In this document: positions 18,048-28,300 of the stretch, in pieces
Layout: every line of letters begins with the position of its first letter
How positions within the stretch are numbered: position 1 is the stretch's first letter
Assembly: GCA_036499395.1 (NCBI GenBank)
Contig: DASYDW010000066.1
Span: forward strand, 43,492 to 107,491
DNA from: Pirellulales bacterium
GTDB taxonomy: Bacteria > Planctomycetota > Planctomycetia > Pirellulales > JACPPG01
Length of the DNA: 64,000 nucleotides
Direction: 5' to 3'
The notes under the pieces: model-generated
What the model was told of the DNA's origin: nothing
The model's input: the letters and a program-made list of their open reading frames with translations, nothing else
Database searches by the model: none
Position numbers and translations under genes: made by a program

Positions 18048-18971
18048 TTAAAGCTCGATCGCGGCAATGCGCCGCGCGATTTGATCGACGTTTGTCGAAT
18101 CGAGGCGCGACGGCAAAACGACGCGCAAGCGATCGGCGGCCGCGGCCATTCCGTATCGCACAGCGTCGATCACGTCGGCGCCGCGCTCGATGGCCACCGC
18201 AGTGCCAGCCGCCAAAGCGTCGCCGCATCCGATCGGATTGACGACCGTTTCCACGCGCGGCGGAATCAGACGATAGGCTCGTTCGATCGAGGTAACCAGT
18301 ACAGCGTCTTTGCCGGCAGTCACGACAACCCACTGAGCTCCGGCGTCGTTCAACTGTCGCATGGCGGCAACCAGATCCGTTTCGCCACGCAATTCACGAC
18401 CGACCGTTTTGCCAAGCTCCTCCCGATTTGGTTTCACTACCAGTGGCCGGTGCGTTAGCGCCGCAATTAATTCCGGCCCGCGCACGTCCAAAACCGCCTG
18501 GCCCGGCGTGCGGTCAAGCAACTCTCGATAAAAGCTGCTCGCCACGCCCGCTGGCAGCGAACCGGTCAATACGACGATCTTTGCCTGGGCTGCCTCTTCG
18601 GCAAATGCCGCGGTGTACGCAGCTACCTCGTCGGCCGAAAGCGGCCGCGCGTTCTCAACCAACTCGGTGGTCGTGCTTGTCGCCTGATCCAGGATGGTCG
18701 TACAGACGCGCGTCCCTTCACGGCAGGCGATCGTTCTGAGCGGTGCGCCCAAGGATCGAAATTCTGCCGCGATGGCTTCGCGCGCCGCGCCCCCCAGTGG
18801 CGAAAGTGTGCAACAATCGGCGCCAAGTTGCGAGATTGCGAGTCCGGCATTTAATACTTTGCCCGAGCCGCACCAGTACGCTTCGCGCGCGCGATTGACC
18901 TCGCCCGAGACGAATTCGTCGAAGACAAGGATTTGCTGCCAGGCAGGCGAGAGACCAGCGGCGACAATCAC
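18048..18971 (-). CDS. PfkB family sugar kinase (LacC/FruK-like)
   Basis: A 307-residue ATP-dependent kinase of the ribokinase/PfkB family, closest in style to the tagatose-6-phosphate/1-phosphofructokinase branch. The GSGKVLN glycine-rich segment is at residues 35-41, GSLPAG near 137-142, KPNREELGK follows the central strands, and the anion hole and catalytic base are in GCGD at 248-251 (Asp251), where most relatives read GAGD. The start is a GTG at 18971 whose last two bases are shared with the stop TGA of the alcohol dehydrogenase gene (GTGA overlap), and GGAG lies about eight bases upstream, so translation is probably coupled. The substrate is unknown, likely a phosphosugar. Confidence 0.87.
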   Translation of the reverse strand: MIVAAGLSPAWQQILVFDEFVSGEVNRAREAYWCGSGKVLNAGLAISQLGADCCTLSPLGGAAREAIAAEFRSLGAPLRTIACREGTRVCTTILDQATSTTTELVENARPLSADEVAAYTAAFAEEAAQAKIVVLTGSLPAGVASSFYRELLDRTPGQAVLDVRGPELIAALTHRPLVVKPNREELGKTVGRELRGETDLVAAMRQLNDAGAQWVVVTAGKDAVLVTSIERAYRLIPPRVETVVNPIGCGDALAAGTAVAIERGADVIDAVRYGMAAAADRLRVVLPSRLDSTNVDQIARRIAAIEL

Positions 18972-20170
18972 CACATCTGCTCCAGGATTGATTGCAATTG
19001 CTCGTCGCCGACTGCCACCGGGTTGCCGTCCAGGCTGTTGCCGTGCGAGGCCTGCACGAGCGCCGGAATCTGCTCTTGCTGTACGTCGATATCTCGCAGC
19101 CGTCGCGGCACGCCGACGGTACGACAAAGTGCTTCGATGCGCGCGACCAAAGCATCGGCCGCGGCGCCATCACTGGTCCACGACTCGTCCCAAACATGAC
19201 GAGCCAGCGCTGCCAGCGCCGCTTCGCAATGCGGACGGTTGGTCGCCAATGTCACGGGCAGCATCACGGCGCACGCCAGGCCATGCCGTGTTCGCGCGAT
19301 TACGCCCAGGGCCGCCGCCACGCCGTGAGCCATGCCCAAGCCGGAGTTTGCCAGCGCAATGCCCGAGAGCAACGCCGCGTATGACATCGCTTCGCGTGCT
19401 GCGCGATTCGCCGGTTCGTTGACAGCCGTGACGATCGCGGGTACGGCGCGGCGCAGCCCGTCGGCCGCCAGAGCGCAGGCCATCGGCTTCGCACGGCGCG
19501 AGATATAGCTTTCGATGCACTGCGTGATCGCGTCCATGCCACAGGCGGCCGTGATCGACGGAGAAAGCGAGACGCTGAGTTCCGGATCAACCAACACTGC
19601 CCGCGGAACCATCAGGTCTGACCGCAGACTTTTCTTGAACGGTGGGTCGTAATTCGAGATCACGGCGTTTTTTGTCGCCTCGCTGCCGGTACCGCCGGTT
19701 GTCGGCATCGCCACTAGTGGTAGTGGTGGGCGCGTGATCGAAAGCCCTCGGCCTACTCCTTCCAAATAATCGACGACGCTTTCGCCTGCGCTGTTAGTAA
19801 CCAGGGCGCCCGCGGCCTTGGCAAGATCGATCGCCGAGCCGCCCCCGACCGCGATGATGCAATCGTTTTCGCCGGCGTGCTGTTCGCGTAAGAATGCAAC
19901 CAGCCGGTCGACATCGGTGACCTCAGGTTCGTGCGAGTTGGCGTCGATGCGCACCGATTCGAGGCCGGCCGCCTTGAGTGAGGCAGAAATCTCGTCCAGG
20001 GCACCGGTCGCCGCCAGCGTGCGCGAGCCGGCTACGACGAAGGCACGACGGCTGCCTAGCGATCGGCTGATTGCGCCGATTTCGCGCCGCCGCCCCCAGC
20101 CGAAGGCAATGCGGGAAGGAGCGAAAAAATCATAGCCTGCCGATAATTGATTACCCGAGGAAGCAGCCAT
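18968..20170 (-). CDS. Iron-containing (group III) alcohol dehydrogenase
   Basis: A 400-residue NAD(P)-dependent dehydrogenase of the iron-containing alcohol dehydrogenase superfamily. The GGGS nucleotide-binding segment is at 109-112 and PTTGGTGSEAT at 156-166. The metal ligands correspond to Asp213, His282 and His296, but the second ligand position, usually His, is Gln217 (in MDAITQCIE). A further His lies at 376. The enzyme is cytoplasmic. It sits 32 bp after the heme-propeller gene and overlaps the PfkB kinase gene by four bases. It would oxidise or reduce a small alcohol or aldehyde whose product the kinase might use; this is inference. Gln at the ligand position may change the metal or the activity. 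Confidence 0.9.
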   Translation of the reverse strand: MAASSGNQLSAGYDFFAPSRIAFGWGRRREIGAISRSLGSRRAFVVAGSRTLAATGALDEISASLKAAGLESVRIDANSHEPEVTDVDRLVAFLREQHAGENDCIIAVGGGSAIDLAKAAGALVTNSAGESVVDYLEGVGRGLSITRPPLPLVAMPTTGGTGSEATKNAVISNYDPPFKKSLRSDLMVPRAVLVDPELSVSLSPSITAACGMDAITQCIESYISRRAKPMACALAADGLRRAVPAIVTAVNEPANRAAREAMSYAALLSGIALANSGLGMAHGVAAALGVIARTRHGLACAVMLPVTLATNRPHCEAALAALARHVWDESWTSDGAAADALVARIEALCRTVGVPRRLRDIDVQQEQIPALVQASHGNSLDGNPVAVGDEQLQSILEQMW

Positions 20171-20202
20171 GCAGACGTCGATCCTTACAGCGGCAATGGT
20201 CT

Positions 20203-23200
20203 TTAGCGTCCGACGGCGTTCGCTTCGCTCTTTGTGACCGGTGTGAGTTGCAGGTTTTTGAATCGCACTTCGGTCGCGTCCCCCGAGTGCAGTTGCAAAG
20301 CGAATATACCGCGCGGCACGCCCGAGTTATCTTCCAGGTCAACGCACGAATGGCCGTTGATCCAGGTGTGAATATGGTTCCCCTCGGCCGCGATCTCGTA
20401 GTGGTTCCAATCGTCGGGCTTTACGAATTGCTCGCCCGACTTATCCCACAGCAAACCGCGCCGATTTTCTTCGTACAGCTTGCCCCACCAACCGACACCG
20501 ATATCGGCCTGATAGCCGCGCATCTCACCTTCGGGCAAGGCTTCGCTGCGGAATTGAACGCCGCTATTGCCACGATTGCCGACCAACTTCACGTCCAAAG
20601 ACAGGCGGAAATCGTCGGCTGTGAGGTCGCTGCGCAGAAATTCGTTGCGTGGCAGGCCGGTTGTCCGACCGACAAGCTCGCCGTCAACGACGCTCCACAG
20701 TTCGGTATTCCCTTGCCAGCCCGTGAGATCGCGGGCGTTAAAAAAGTTCTGGGCGTTCTCGGTCGTGAGCAGCGCGGGAATCTGCTCGGGGCTGGCTAAA
20801 TATGCGACGAGCGAGCGCACTTCGTGATCCGAAAGGGGCTTCCACAGATCGTCAGGCATCATCGATTTTGGACTTAATATCCGCTCGTCGATTTCCCCCT
20901 TGGGGACGATGACCGTTTCATTAGCCGTGACCAGCGTTACCGCGTCGTTATCGTCGCCGCGTACGATGCCGGTTAGCACGCGACCGTCGCTCGTGGCGAT
21001 GACCGTCGTTTGATAATCCTTGCCCACCAGGGCGCTGGAATCCAAGACGTTCGACAATACATAGTCGAGGTTCGCGCGGTTCGAGCCGGTCAACTCGGGG
21101 CCCACCTTGCCGCCCGTGCCGAACAGCGTGTGGCACTGCTGGCAAGTTTTGGCAAACACGGCGCGTCCGAGCGCGGTATCGGCTCGTTGCGGCCCACGAG
21201 TGGAAATCAGCTTCTTGTACTGGGCGATTGCCTGCTGCTTGTCTTCGGCCGTGTCACGCACGGTGCCCCACACTTCCGCGATTTTTTGATCGAGCTTTTC
21301 ATTTTTCAGATTATGAAGTTGCCGAATAAGGTCCGCGGAAAGGTCGGCCGCTGCGATATGCTTCGCGGCCACACCGTCGAGCAAAGCCTGAGCGTAATCG
21401 AGCCTCGAGCCGAGCGTAGCGAGGGCGTCGCGCTTTTCGAGCGAATTCAACGATGAATAAACGTTCAGAATAGCCGCGGGGGTGCCGGCATCGTCATACT
21501 GTGCCAGGCCGCGCAAAGCCGCGGCGCGCAGACCTGGTTCGCTTAGAAGGGCTTGCAACGAAGTCGCCAGTTTCGGATCGCGCACCTTCAGAAGGGCCGC
21601 TAGCGCGCCTTGCCGCTGATCGACGGGGGCCGTCGCGTTTGCCAAGGTTGAGCGCATGCTCTCTACCGCCGTGGCATCGTTGAAAGTCACGGCCAAGGCC
21701 ATCGCCTGAGCGGTCGTGGCCGGATCTCCGGACTGTTTGATGCGCGTAAAGGCCTCGGGCCACTCCTTGGGCATGTCGACCTGGCGGCGCCCTCGCACAG
21801 CTTCGGTCAAACCATTCACGAGAGCGGCGTGCGATTTTTTATCGCTACGGTTCGACATCGCTTCCACGACCAGCGCCAACGCCTCGGGCGTTCCCTGAGC
21901 TGCAACGCGACGCGCCATGAACGACGAAAGCTGCGGAATGCCGCCATCGAGCGCCAAATTCAACGCCCGTTTCGCGTCCACGGCGGCAAGCGGTTCGGCC
22001 GCGTACCAGATCAGAAGCGGCAAGTTGTGGTCGCCCGCGTCTTCGGCATGGCGCGCAAGTGGTCCGACTAGCTCCCAGCGCGCCTCAACCGGTAACCGTC
22101 CGGCGGCCGATGCCAGGTAAAGACGCACGACCGGCGACGGATCATGTTCGGCCAGTTCCTGAAACGCCACGACTGTTGCGGCCGAGGGCTGTCGATCTTC
22201 GCAAGCGAATTGCACGGCCCAGGCACGCACGTAAGGAGCGTCGTTCTTCAGGGCCCGCAAAATCAGGGCTTCGTCGAGCAGCCCGGCGGCATGTAGAGCC
22301 CACAGCGCGCGCACGCGCCGCGACGCCTCGAGATGCGTCAACGCCATTTCGACGAGATTCTGGCGGGCGTCTGCGTCCTTCAATCCACGCTCTTGAATGA
22401 CGCGCCGCGCGTGACGCACAAACCAATCGTTGGGGGCCAGCAACAAATTGACCAATTCTCCTTCGCTCAGCCTCTGGACGTCGACTGGCGCGGGACGGGC
22501 GTCGCCGTAACTGACCTTGAACACGCGGCCATTCGAGCGGTCGTGCCCTTCGGTATTACCGTGATGACATTGATTGCGGTCGTACCAGTCGATCATGTAC
22601 ATCTGGCCGTCCGGGCCGTATTGCAAGTTGATGATTTGCGACCAGCTATCGTTGGCGAACAAGAAATCGGGAGATCGATCACCTGCGAAGCCGGATCCCG
22701 TCGCGGTGAGCTGATCGACGTTCAGGCGTGCGCCGTGAATATTGTTCATCACGAGCTGGCCGCGATATTGCTCGGGCCAGGTGGCGCCTAGGTAGATCAT
22801 CGCGCCGGCGTGCGCGTGACCGCCGCCGGCGGCGTCTGAACGGTTGTTCCCTGAATGAGGTGTGGCGCCGATCCAATGCCGATGCTTGGCGATCGTCTTG
22901 ATGTCGTCGTAGGTGAATTTGTTGTAGTGCTGACCGGCCTGACGTTCGTAGCGGCCACCCTGAATGATGTGATACAAGTGCGGAATCACGCAGGCCGTGA
23001 TAAACGCTTGCCCCTGATCGTTGAAGTCGATACCCCAAGGATTGCTCGTTCCTTCGGCGAACACTTCGAAAATGTGTTTCGTCGGATGATAGCGCCAGAT
23101 GCCGGCATTGATCGGCGTGCGATCTTCCTTCTTTGTGCCTGGCTTGCCGACGTTCGAGAAGGTGAAGACACCGTGGCAGCCATATAGCCAGCCGTCCGGC

Positions 23201-24282
23201 CCCCAGGTGAACGTATTCAGCGTCTCGTGCGTGTCTTGATAGCCCCAGCCATCGAGCAGTACCTGCGGCGGACCGTCGGGCCGATCGTCATGGTCGGCAT
23301 CGGGGATGAACAGTAGTTCCGGCGCTGCGCCGACCCACACACCGTCAAAGCCAATTTCGAACCCGCTGACCAGGTTTAGCTTGTCGGCGAAAACCTTGCG
23401 CGTGTCGAAATGACCGTCGCCGTCGGTGTCCTCGAAGATCAAGATGCGATCGCGCGCCTTTTCCGCCGGCACGCGCATGGGATACGAATAGGCCTCGGCC
23501 ACCCATAGCCGTCCGCGATCATCAATGGCTTGCGCGATTGGTTGTTGCACGTCTGGCTCGCCAGCAAAAAGCCTCACCTGAAAACCGGCGGGCACGGTCA
23601 TGGCCTTCGCGGCAGCCTCGGCTTCGAGGCCGGCATGTGCGTAGACGTCGAGCGGTTGTGGTCCTGCGCGATCCGGCAAATCCGGTTTGGCATCGTGCAG
23701 GCGGAAGTCATCGAAATTCAGATGCCCCCAACCGGACGAACTTTCGTCGACCAGCCGAAGATAGATGTCCTTGCCGACAAGGCCCGTCAGATCAACGACA
23801 ACAGGTTTGAGATTCTCGGTATCGTCGCCGGAAATCTGGTAAACGATTTTCTTTGTCTCATCGTTCACGATTTCCACGCGCGACGTCGGACTCGATCCAC
23901 CGCCTATCAAAAAACTGGCATAAGGACGCGTGACGCGGAATGCCCGCGACGTGAGCGTTCCCTGTGGCTTGTCACCACCGACTTCGAACGTGCCGACCCA
24001 GTAATTGCCGACGTGATCGCTGCGCATATCGGCGCGGCGGGCGTGAATCAGATCGTCCTTAACAGGTTGACCTTTGAAGGCGTCGCCGATCGCCTGCCAG
24101 TCGCGCAGGTCACCCGTTTCGAAATCGAAATTGAGCGGGGCTCCCTTACTGTCGGTCGGCAGTTTTCCGCCGGCTCGTGCGGTGGCGACATCGGCCGCGT
24201 CGGCTGCGGCGACCGACAATACGATGTTGACAACGAATAGAATTTTTACTGAATGCAGATAGCAATCGCCCAGTCGATGCAT
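20203..24282 (-). CDS. Exported PVC-type heme-binding propeller protein with HEAT region and C-terminal DUF1080 domain
   Basis: A 1359-residue exported protein; residues 1-30 form a signal peptide. Next is a DUF-type beta-sandwich, then a six-bladed propeller of the PVC membrane-bound dehydrogenase type (DDRGRLWVAEAYSYP, DTDGDGHFD, GSNPWGIDF-like blocks around residues 240-640), a HEAT-like helical solenoid (~640-1000), a cytochrome c segment with CQQCH at 1047-1051, and a C-terminal DUF1080/3-keto-disaccharide hydrolase domain from about 1180 (NARDLTGWQG, GNRGNSGVQF, GDATEVRFKNL). Such fusions are frequent in planctomycetes. The ATG at 24282 is preferred over a TTG upstream. It heads an operon with the Fe-ADH and the PfkB kinase. 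Extracytoplasmic oxidation or cleavage of a carbohydrate is inferred. Confidence 0.9.
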   Translation of the reverse strand: MHRLGDCYLHSVKILFVVNIVLSVAAADAADVATARAGGKLPTDSKGAPLNFDFETGDLRDWQAIGDAFKGQPVKDDLIHARRADMRSDHVGNYWVGTFEVGGDKPQGTLTSRAFRVTRPYASFLIGGGSSPTSRVEIVNDETKKIVYQISGDDTENLKPVVVDLTGLVGKDIYLRLVDESSSGWGHLNFDDFRLHDAKPDLPDRAGPQPLDVYAHAGLEAEAAAKAMTVPAGFQVRLFAGEPDVQQPIAQAIDDRGRLWVAEAYSYPMRVPAEKARDRILIFEDTDGDGHFDTRKVFADKLNLVSGFEIGFDGVWVGAAPELLFIPDADHDDRPDGPPQVLLDGWGYQDTHETLNTFTWGPDGWLYGCHGVFTFSNVGKPGTKKEDRTPINAGIWRYHPTKHIFEVFAEGTSNPWGIDFNDQGQAFITACVIPHLYHIIQGGRYERQAGQHYNKFTYDDIKTIAKHRHWIGATPHSGNNRSDAAGGGHAHAGAMIYLGATWPEQYRGQLVMNNIHGARLNVDQLTATGSGFAGDRSPDFLFANDSWSQIINLQYGPDGQMYMIDWYDRNQCHHGNTEGHDRSNGRVFKVSYGDARPAPVDVQRLSEGELVNLLLAPNDWFVRHARRVIQERGLKDADARQNLVEMALTHLEASRRVRALWALHAAGLLDEALILRALKNDAPYVRAWAVQFACEDRQPSAATVVAFQELAEHDPSPVVRLYLASAAGRLPVEARWELVGPLARHAEDAGDHNLPLLIWYAAEPLAAVDAKRALNLALDGGIPQLSSFMARRVAAQGTPEALALVVEAMSNRSDKKSHAALVNGLTEAVRGRRQVDMPKEWPEAFTRIKQSGDPATTAQAMALAVTFNDATAVESMRSTLANATAPVDQRQGALAALLKVRDPKLATSLQALLSEPGLRAAALRGLAQYDDAGTPAAILNVYSSLNSLEKRDALATLGSRLDYAQALLDGVAAKHIAAADLSADLIRQLHNLKNEKLDQKIAEVWGTVRDTAEDKQQAIAQYKKLISTRGPQRADTALGRAVFAKTCQQCHTLFGTGGKVGPELTGSNRANLDYVLSNVLDSSALVGKDYQTTVIATSDGRVLTGIVRGDDNDAVTLVTANETVIVPKGEIDERILSPKSMMPDDLWKPLSDHEVRSLVAYLASPEQIPALLTTENAQNFFNARDLTGWQGNTELWSVVDGELVGRTTGLPRNEFLRSDLTADDFRLSLDVKLVGNRGNSGVQFRSEALPEGEMRGYQADIGVGWWGKLYEENRRGLLWDKSGEQFVKPDDWNHYEIAAEGNHIHTWINGHSCVDLEDNSGVPRGIFALQLHSGDATEVRFKNLQLTPVTKSEANAVGR

Positions 24283-24447
24283 GGTGGTTGGCTCTGAAGG
24301 AAATGTCGCGCGAAAATAATAGAGGGCGCGGGCCAAGATTGCTCGCCGAGATTACGACAGATTGCAACCGCCCGGGGCTTCCGCCTGCCCCCTAGAGTAA
24401 CAGATGGCGAAGGGAAAATCGCGAGCCCGCTGGCCTCGGTCGTGCGC

Positions 24448-24478
24448 AAAAAAAAACACCGTGCCCAAGGGCACGGTG
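24448..24478 (-). terminator. Rho-independent terminator
   Basis: On the minus strand CACCGTGCCC pairs with GGGCACGGTG around a very short centre (9-10 bp), followed by a run of nine T (plus-strand A run at 24448-24456). It lies 32 bases after the stop of the small heme protein gene (24510-24899) and would separate it from the heme-propeller operon. Confidence 0.9.
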
Positions 24479-24509
24479 CTTGAAAGAGTCTTCGGTTAAC
24501 AGTGGCCGA

Positions 24510-24899
24510 CTACTTGTCGGAGGGGAGCTTGCCTTCAGAGAGAAGCTCGCCAAAGGTGGGCGAACTGGCATCGTCAGGGTTCGACTTTTCCTTGGCGACT
24601 GTTTCCAAAGCGGCCCTGATCTTCTCGACGTTCTTGGCGTCGTCTTTCTTGTCCAACAGCTTATCGAGCGCCTTGCCGTAGGCGTTGCGGACCTTCTTGT
24701 CTTCCTTGCCCTCGGCGTTCTTGCCGTGGCAGATCAGGCAGTTGGCCTTCTTGGCGGCGGCGACAAACGCTTCGTTCTTCGAGTCCTTCACATACAACTC
24801 GTCGAACTCCTTCTTGAACGGAGCGATGGCGCGGGCCGTGTTCAGGGACAGACCGAACACGAAAGTTACGGCCAGCATCGTCAGTGCAAACTTCTTCAT
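24510..24899 (-). CDS. Small exported heme-c protein
   Basis: A 129-residue protein with a clear signal peptide (KKFALTMLAVTFVFGLSLNTARA) and one c-type heme attachment site, CLICH, about 50-60 residues in. The rest is lysine-rich and helical, with a charged tail SEGKLPSDK. A periplasmic electron carrier is likely. The ATG at 24899 is favoured because GGGAG lies just upstream and five extra codons would precede the signal peptide otherwise. A strong terminator follows at 24448-24478, so it is its own transcription unit. Confidence 0.82.
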   Translation of the reverse strand: MKKFALTMLAVTFVFGLSLNTARAIAPFKKEFDELYVKDSKNEAFVAAAKKANCLICHGKNAEGKEDKKVRNAYGKALDKLLDKKDDAKNVEKIRAALETVAKEKSNPDDASSPTFGELLSEGKLPSDK

Positions 24900-25331
24900 G
24901 CGCACTACTCCCAATTCTCACAGAGGTTTTGTGTTCCGAACTCGGCCATGCTCCGCGGCCCGGCAGCGTCTGGCTTCAGCGTCAGGAAATACTGATTTGG
25001 TCGGGTCGCCACGTCCTGCCTATACCAGTGCCAATGGGGCGTGTCGTTCGCACGACGCGTCCAACAAACGGTATCGTCAGGCGGATGGCAGCGGTCGGTC
25101 TCGGGGTGGGCCATTCCGTTCGCACCAAGCGAACGTGAGACCGGGGGGGTGGGGTCTCCATCCATCACCGCCACGAACAGTAAAACCGCCTCGTTCGCCA
25201 GTGTCAAGTCTGGGAAGGGCTCGGTGCAATTCCGTGCGGACCCCAACCACCGGACGTCAAACGGTCTACCTATATATAGGTCTAAGGATAGCGCGACTAC
25301 TGTGCATCGTTGCGCGCTGGTCGGTCGGCAC
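24900..25331. other. 432-base intergenic region between the heme protein gene and the kinase gene
   Basis: No gene is recognised. It contains a perfect palindrome (25268-25281) and a G-rich hairpin, GAGACC (25137-25142) with GGTCTC (25153-25158), whose loop holds runs of seven and four G. The promoter of the small heme gene should lie at its left end. Confidence 0.4.
25268..25281. promoter_or_regulatory. Perfect 14-bp palindrome ACCTATATATAGGT, possible operator
   Basis: The 14 bases read identically on both strands and are strikingly AT-rich in a GC-rich neighbourhood. They lie 50 bases beyond the 3' end of the kinase gene and about 370 bases upstream of the heme protein start. A regulator binding site or promoter element is possible; nothing proves it. 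Confidence 0.35.
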
Positions 25332-28300
25332 TTACCGCTCAGCGGGGGAACTCAGCGGTCCACGCTGTCCCGTGCGCGAGGTCTCGCCGTCGCGAGGGCG
25401 TAGCAGCGGCAACGGTTCGGCCGGCAAATCAGGGAGTCGTCGCGCGGACAGTCCGACCTCGCCCATGTCACTTGCTTCGTAGGGACCGCCCGGCCCCCGC
25501 CAGCGATCGGCCAACATGAAATCTTCCGTGCGCATGGTGCTGACGGCTCGGTCGTCGACGTCTGCATGTTTCCAAACGCGTTCGTGCAACGGCAGCAGAT
25601 TGTCCCCTTGCCCCATTTGCGCTTGCCACTGCGAGGCAGAGACCAACCGGGGGGCGTTCGGCGCGTTGGTGTCGACCAACTGCCAGAATACGGAAAAGCC
25701 TTGGCAGAAATTTCGATCGCCGCTCCATTGGAACTGCTGCTCGAGCATGGCCGTACGCTGCGGTCCGCGCTGCTCTACCAGCGGGGCGTTGCGCGTGATC
25801 AGAAGGCTATTTGCGCAATTGACTTCGGTCTTCAACAAATAGGGAGCGTCCCCGGCCGCGAGCAAGCGGATCAGGCCGCCGCGCGCCACGGCCGTCAAAT
25901 GATTCAATCGAATCTCGACGCGCTCGCCGAGTGGCGGCGACGTCGAGCTTCCTTCGGCCAACAGCAGCGAATCGCTTGTCGCCAGCAGCCCATTGTCCCA
26001 ATCGAGCGCCACCGGCTGCGCATCGGTCGAATGCACGAAGACGGCTTCGCCGCGCGCGATGCAGTTTTGCAAATCGAGGTTCAGGGGGTGTACCGGGGGG
26101 GCTTCGGGATTCTTCATCATGGTGTCGACGCCCGGAGCTGCCTTAATGGCGAAGAAGGCCACGTTATCGTGAAAGCCGTTACCCCCAGCGCCCGGATTGC
26201 GAATCGTCAATGAACAACCCTCGAAACGGAGTTGTTCAGCCTGGCGAGTCTCGAAAAGTGCCCAACCTTCGGCCGCGGTGTCACGCGAGATATCGAGAAC
26301 CAAACCGACGTTCAACAATGTCAGCCGTCCGCCGGTCACGGTAATCATGCTGCGGCCAAACCCGGCCAGGCCTAACTGGCCCGGGCGGAACACGATCACC
26401 GGTCGAAAACCGGCGCCGCCACGAATCGTTAATTTCAAATTCGCCAGCTCGAGCGGTTCCTGATCGCGCGGCCCATTGTACTGAAGCTCGATGACGTCGT
26501 TATTTCTGGCAGCGCTGCAAGCGGCATGCAGACTGGCGAATTGGCGCCGCTCGCCCCCTTCGCCCGACAGAATCGAAACTCCACTCGTCGTAGGAGCGGC
26601 CGCGGTCGACGGCGGAGGAAGCAGACTCGTCTTCGTAGGTGAGGTGGGCGCGAGGGCCGATTCCTCATCGTCGCGCTTTGTCGAAACGATGGAATCGAGT
26701 TTACGATCGCCAGTGACCGAGAATTCGGCTCGCTGGTCGGCAGGCGACACCGGCTGACGGTTTTGCTGTTTGTCGTCATTGCTTAGTTGGTTACGTGACG
26801 CGTTGCTTTCGACGACCGTATTGGGCAGCGGCAAAATTGTTGCCCGACTATCGGCATCGCGTGCGATGGGACTGACGGGGCCCGTGGCGGAAGAGCGTGC
26901 TTCCGTTTCGTGACTGGCGGGATCGCGGGACAGAGAGTTCTCGGACGCGGCATTTCCAGATGGCTTATCGCTAGTCGTTTTGCCGACAGGAGCCGTACCT
27001 CTTGTTCCATTGTCGACAGCAACAGCTTCCTGCTGCGCCAAACCGTTCGATCGGCCCGCCGGGAGGCGTGAATCGTTATCCTCCGGACGAGAGCGTTTAT
27101 CGCTAACGATCGCATCGCGCGACTGCTCGTCCGCGGCGCTAATCTGCTTGCTCTTTCCAGAAGCGCCGGCATTCAACGGGCGAGGATCGTCAGGGTTCAT
27201 CAAACCGGGGGGTGCAGATGACGAACCGAACCATTCGAGTCCCAGCAGAATGAGCAGTAGCGCCGCGACCGGGGCGATCCAGGGCAGGTGCCGCTCCCAA
27301 AAAGCCATCGCTTGATGCTGGGGAGCGATCCAGAACTGGCCAGTGGTCATGGGACGCAGGTCCAATCGATCGGCAACAACCAACAATTCGCCGATTAATT
27401 CGCCTGGCTCTTGGAATCGATGCTTGGGATCCTTGGCCAGCATGCGGCGAAGAATGGCCGCGATCTCTTCGGGGATATCGGGATTGATCTGGCGAGGGTC
27501 GGGGACCTCGTCCCCCTGATGCTGCAACAGCTTTTGCAGCACCGTCCCTTCCGGGAACGGTGGCCTGGCCGTGAGCACGTAGTACAGTGTGCAGCCGAGC
27601 GAATAAATGTCGCTACGGACATCCGCCATCCGCGGATCGCGCGCCTGCTCGGGAGATATATAGTCAAAGGTTCCGAGCGTAACGCCGCTAGCTGTCAGAT
27701 CGTCGTTCGAGGTGCGGGCGTGCAAACGAGCCAGCCCCATGTCGACCAGCTTCGCCTTCCCTTCGGCCGTGACGATAATATTCGAGGGCTTAATGTCGCG
27801 ATGCACGACATTGCGCTCGCAGGCGTGGGCCAGTGCCTCGGCGATCTGCAAGGTGAAGCTCACGGCGTCGCCGACGGATAGGGCGCCTTGTCGCTCTACC
27901 AGGTCGCGGATGTTCTCGCCGCGGATGAACTCGAAGACGATGAAGTTCAACCCCTGGTCCTCGCCCACGTAATAAACGCGGGCGATATTTTGATGGTCCA
28001 GGCGGGCAGCGGATTGGGCCTCGACGTGGAATCGCCGGCGAGTCTCGTCGTCGGCCCCTTGCGCCCGGGATAGGACCTTCAGGGCCACTTCGCGGTCGAG
28101 CATCGTGTCTCGGGCGCGAAAGACGGCCCCCATGCCTCCGCCGCCGACATATTCAAGCAGTTCGAAATGCCCTAGCCGGTCGCCGGCCAGCAGCTTGCCG
28201 AACTCGAAAGGGTGGGCAGGCCGGGACTCGTTGCCAGCCGGAAGCGGTAACCGATCCGAAATGACCGTGCGGTCGTCTGGTTGCGGAAGGCTGCCGCTGT

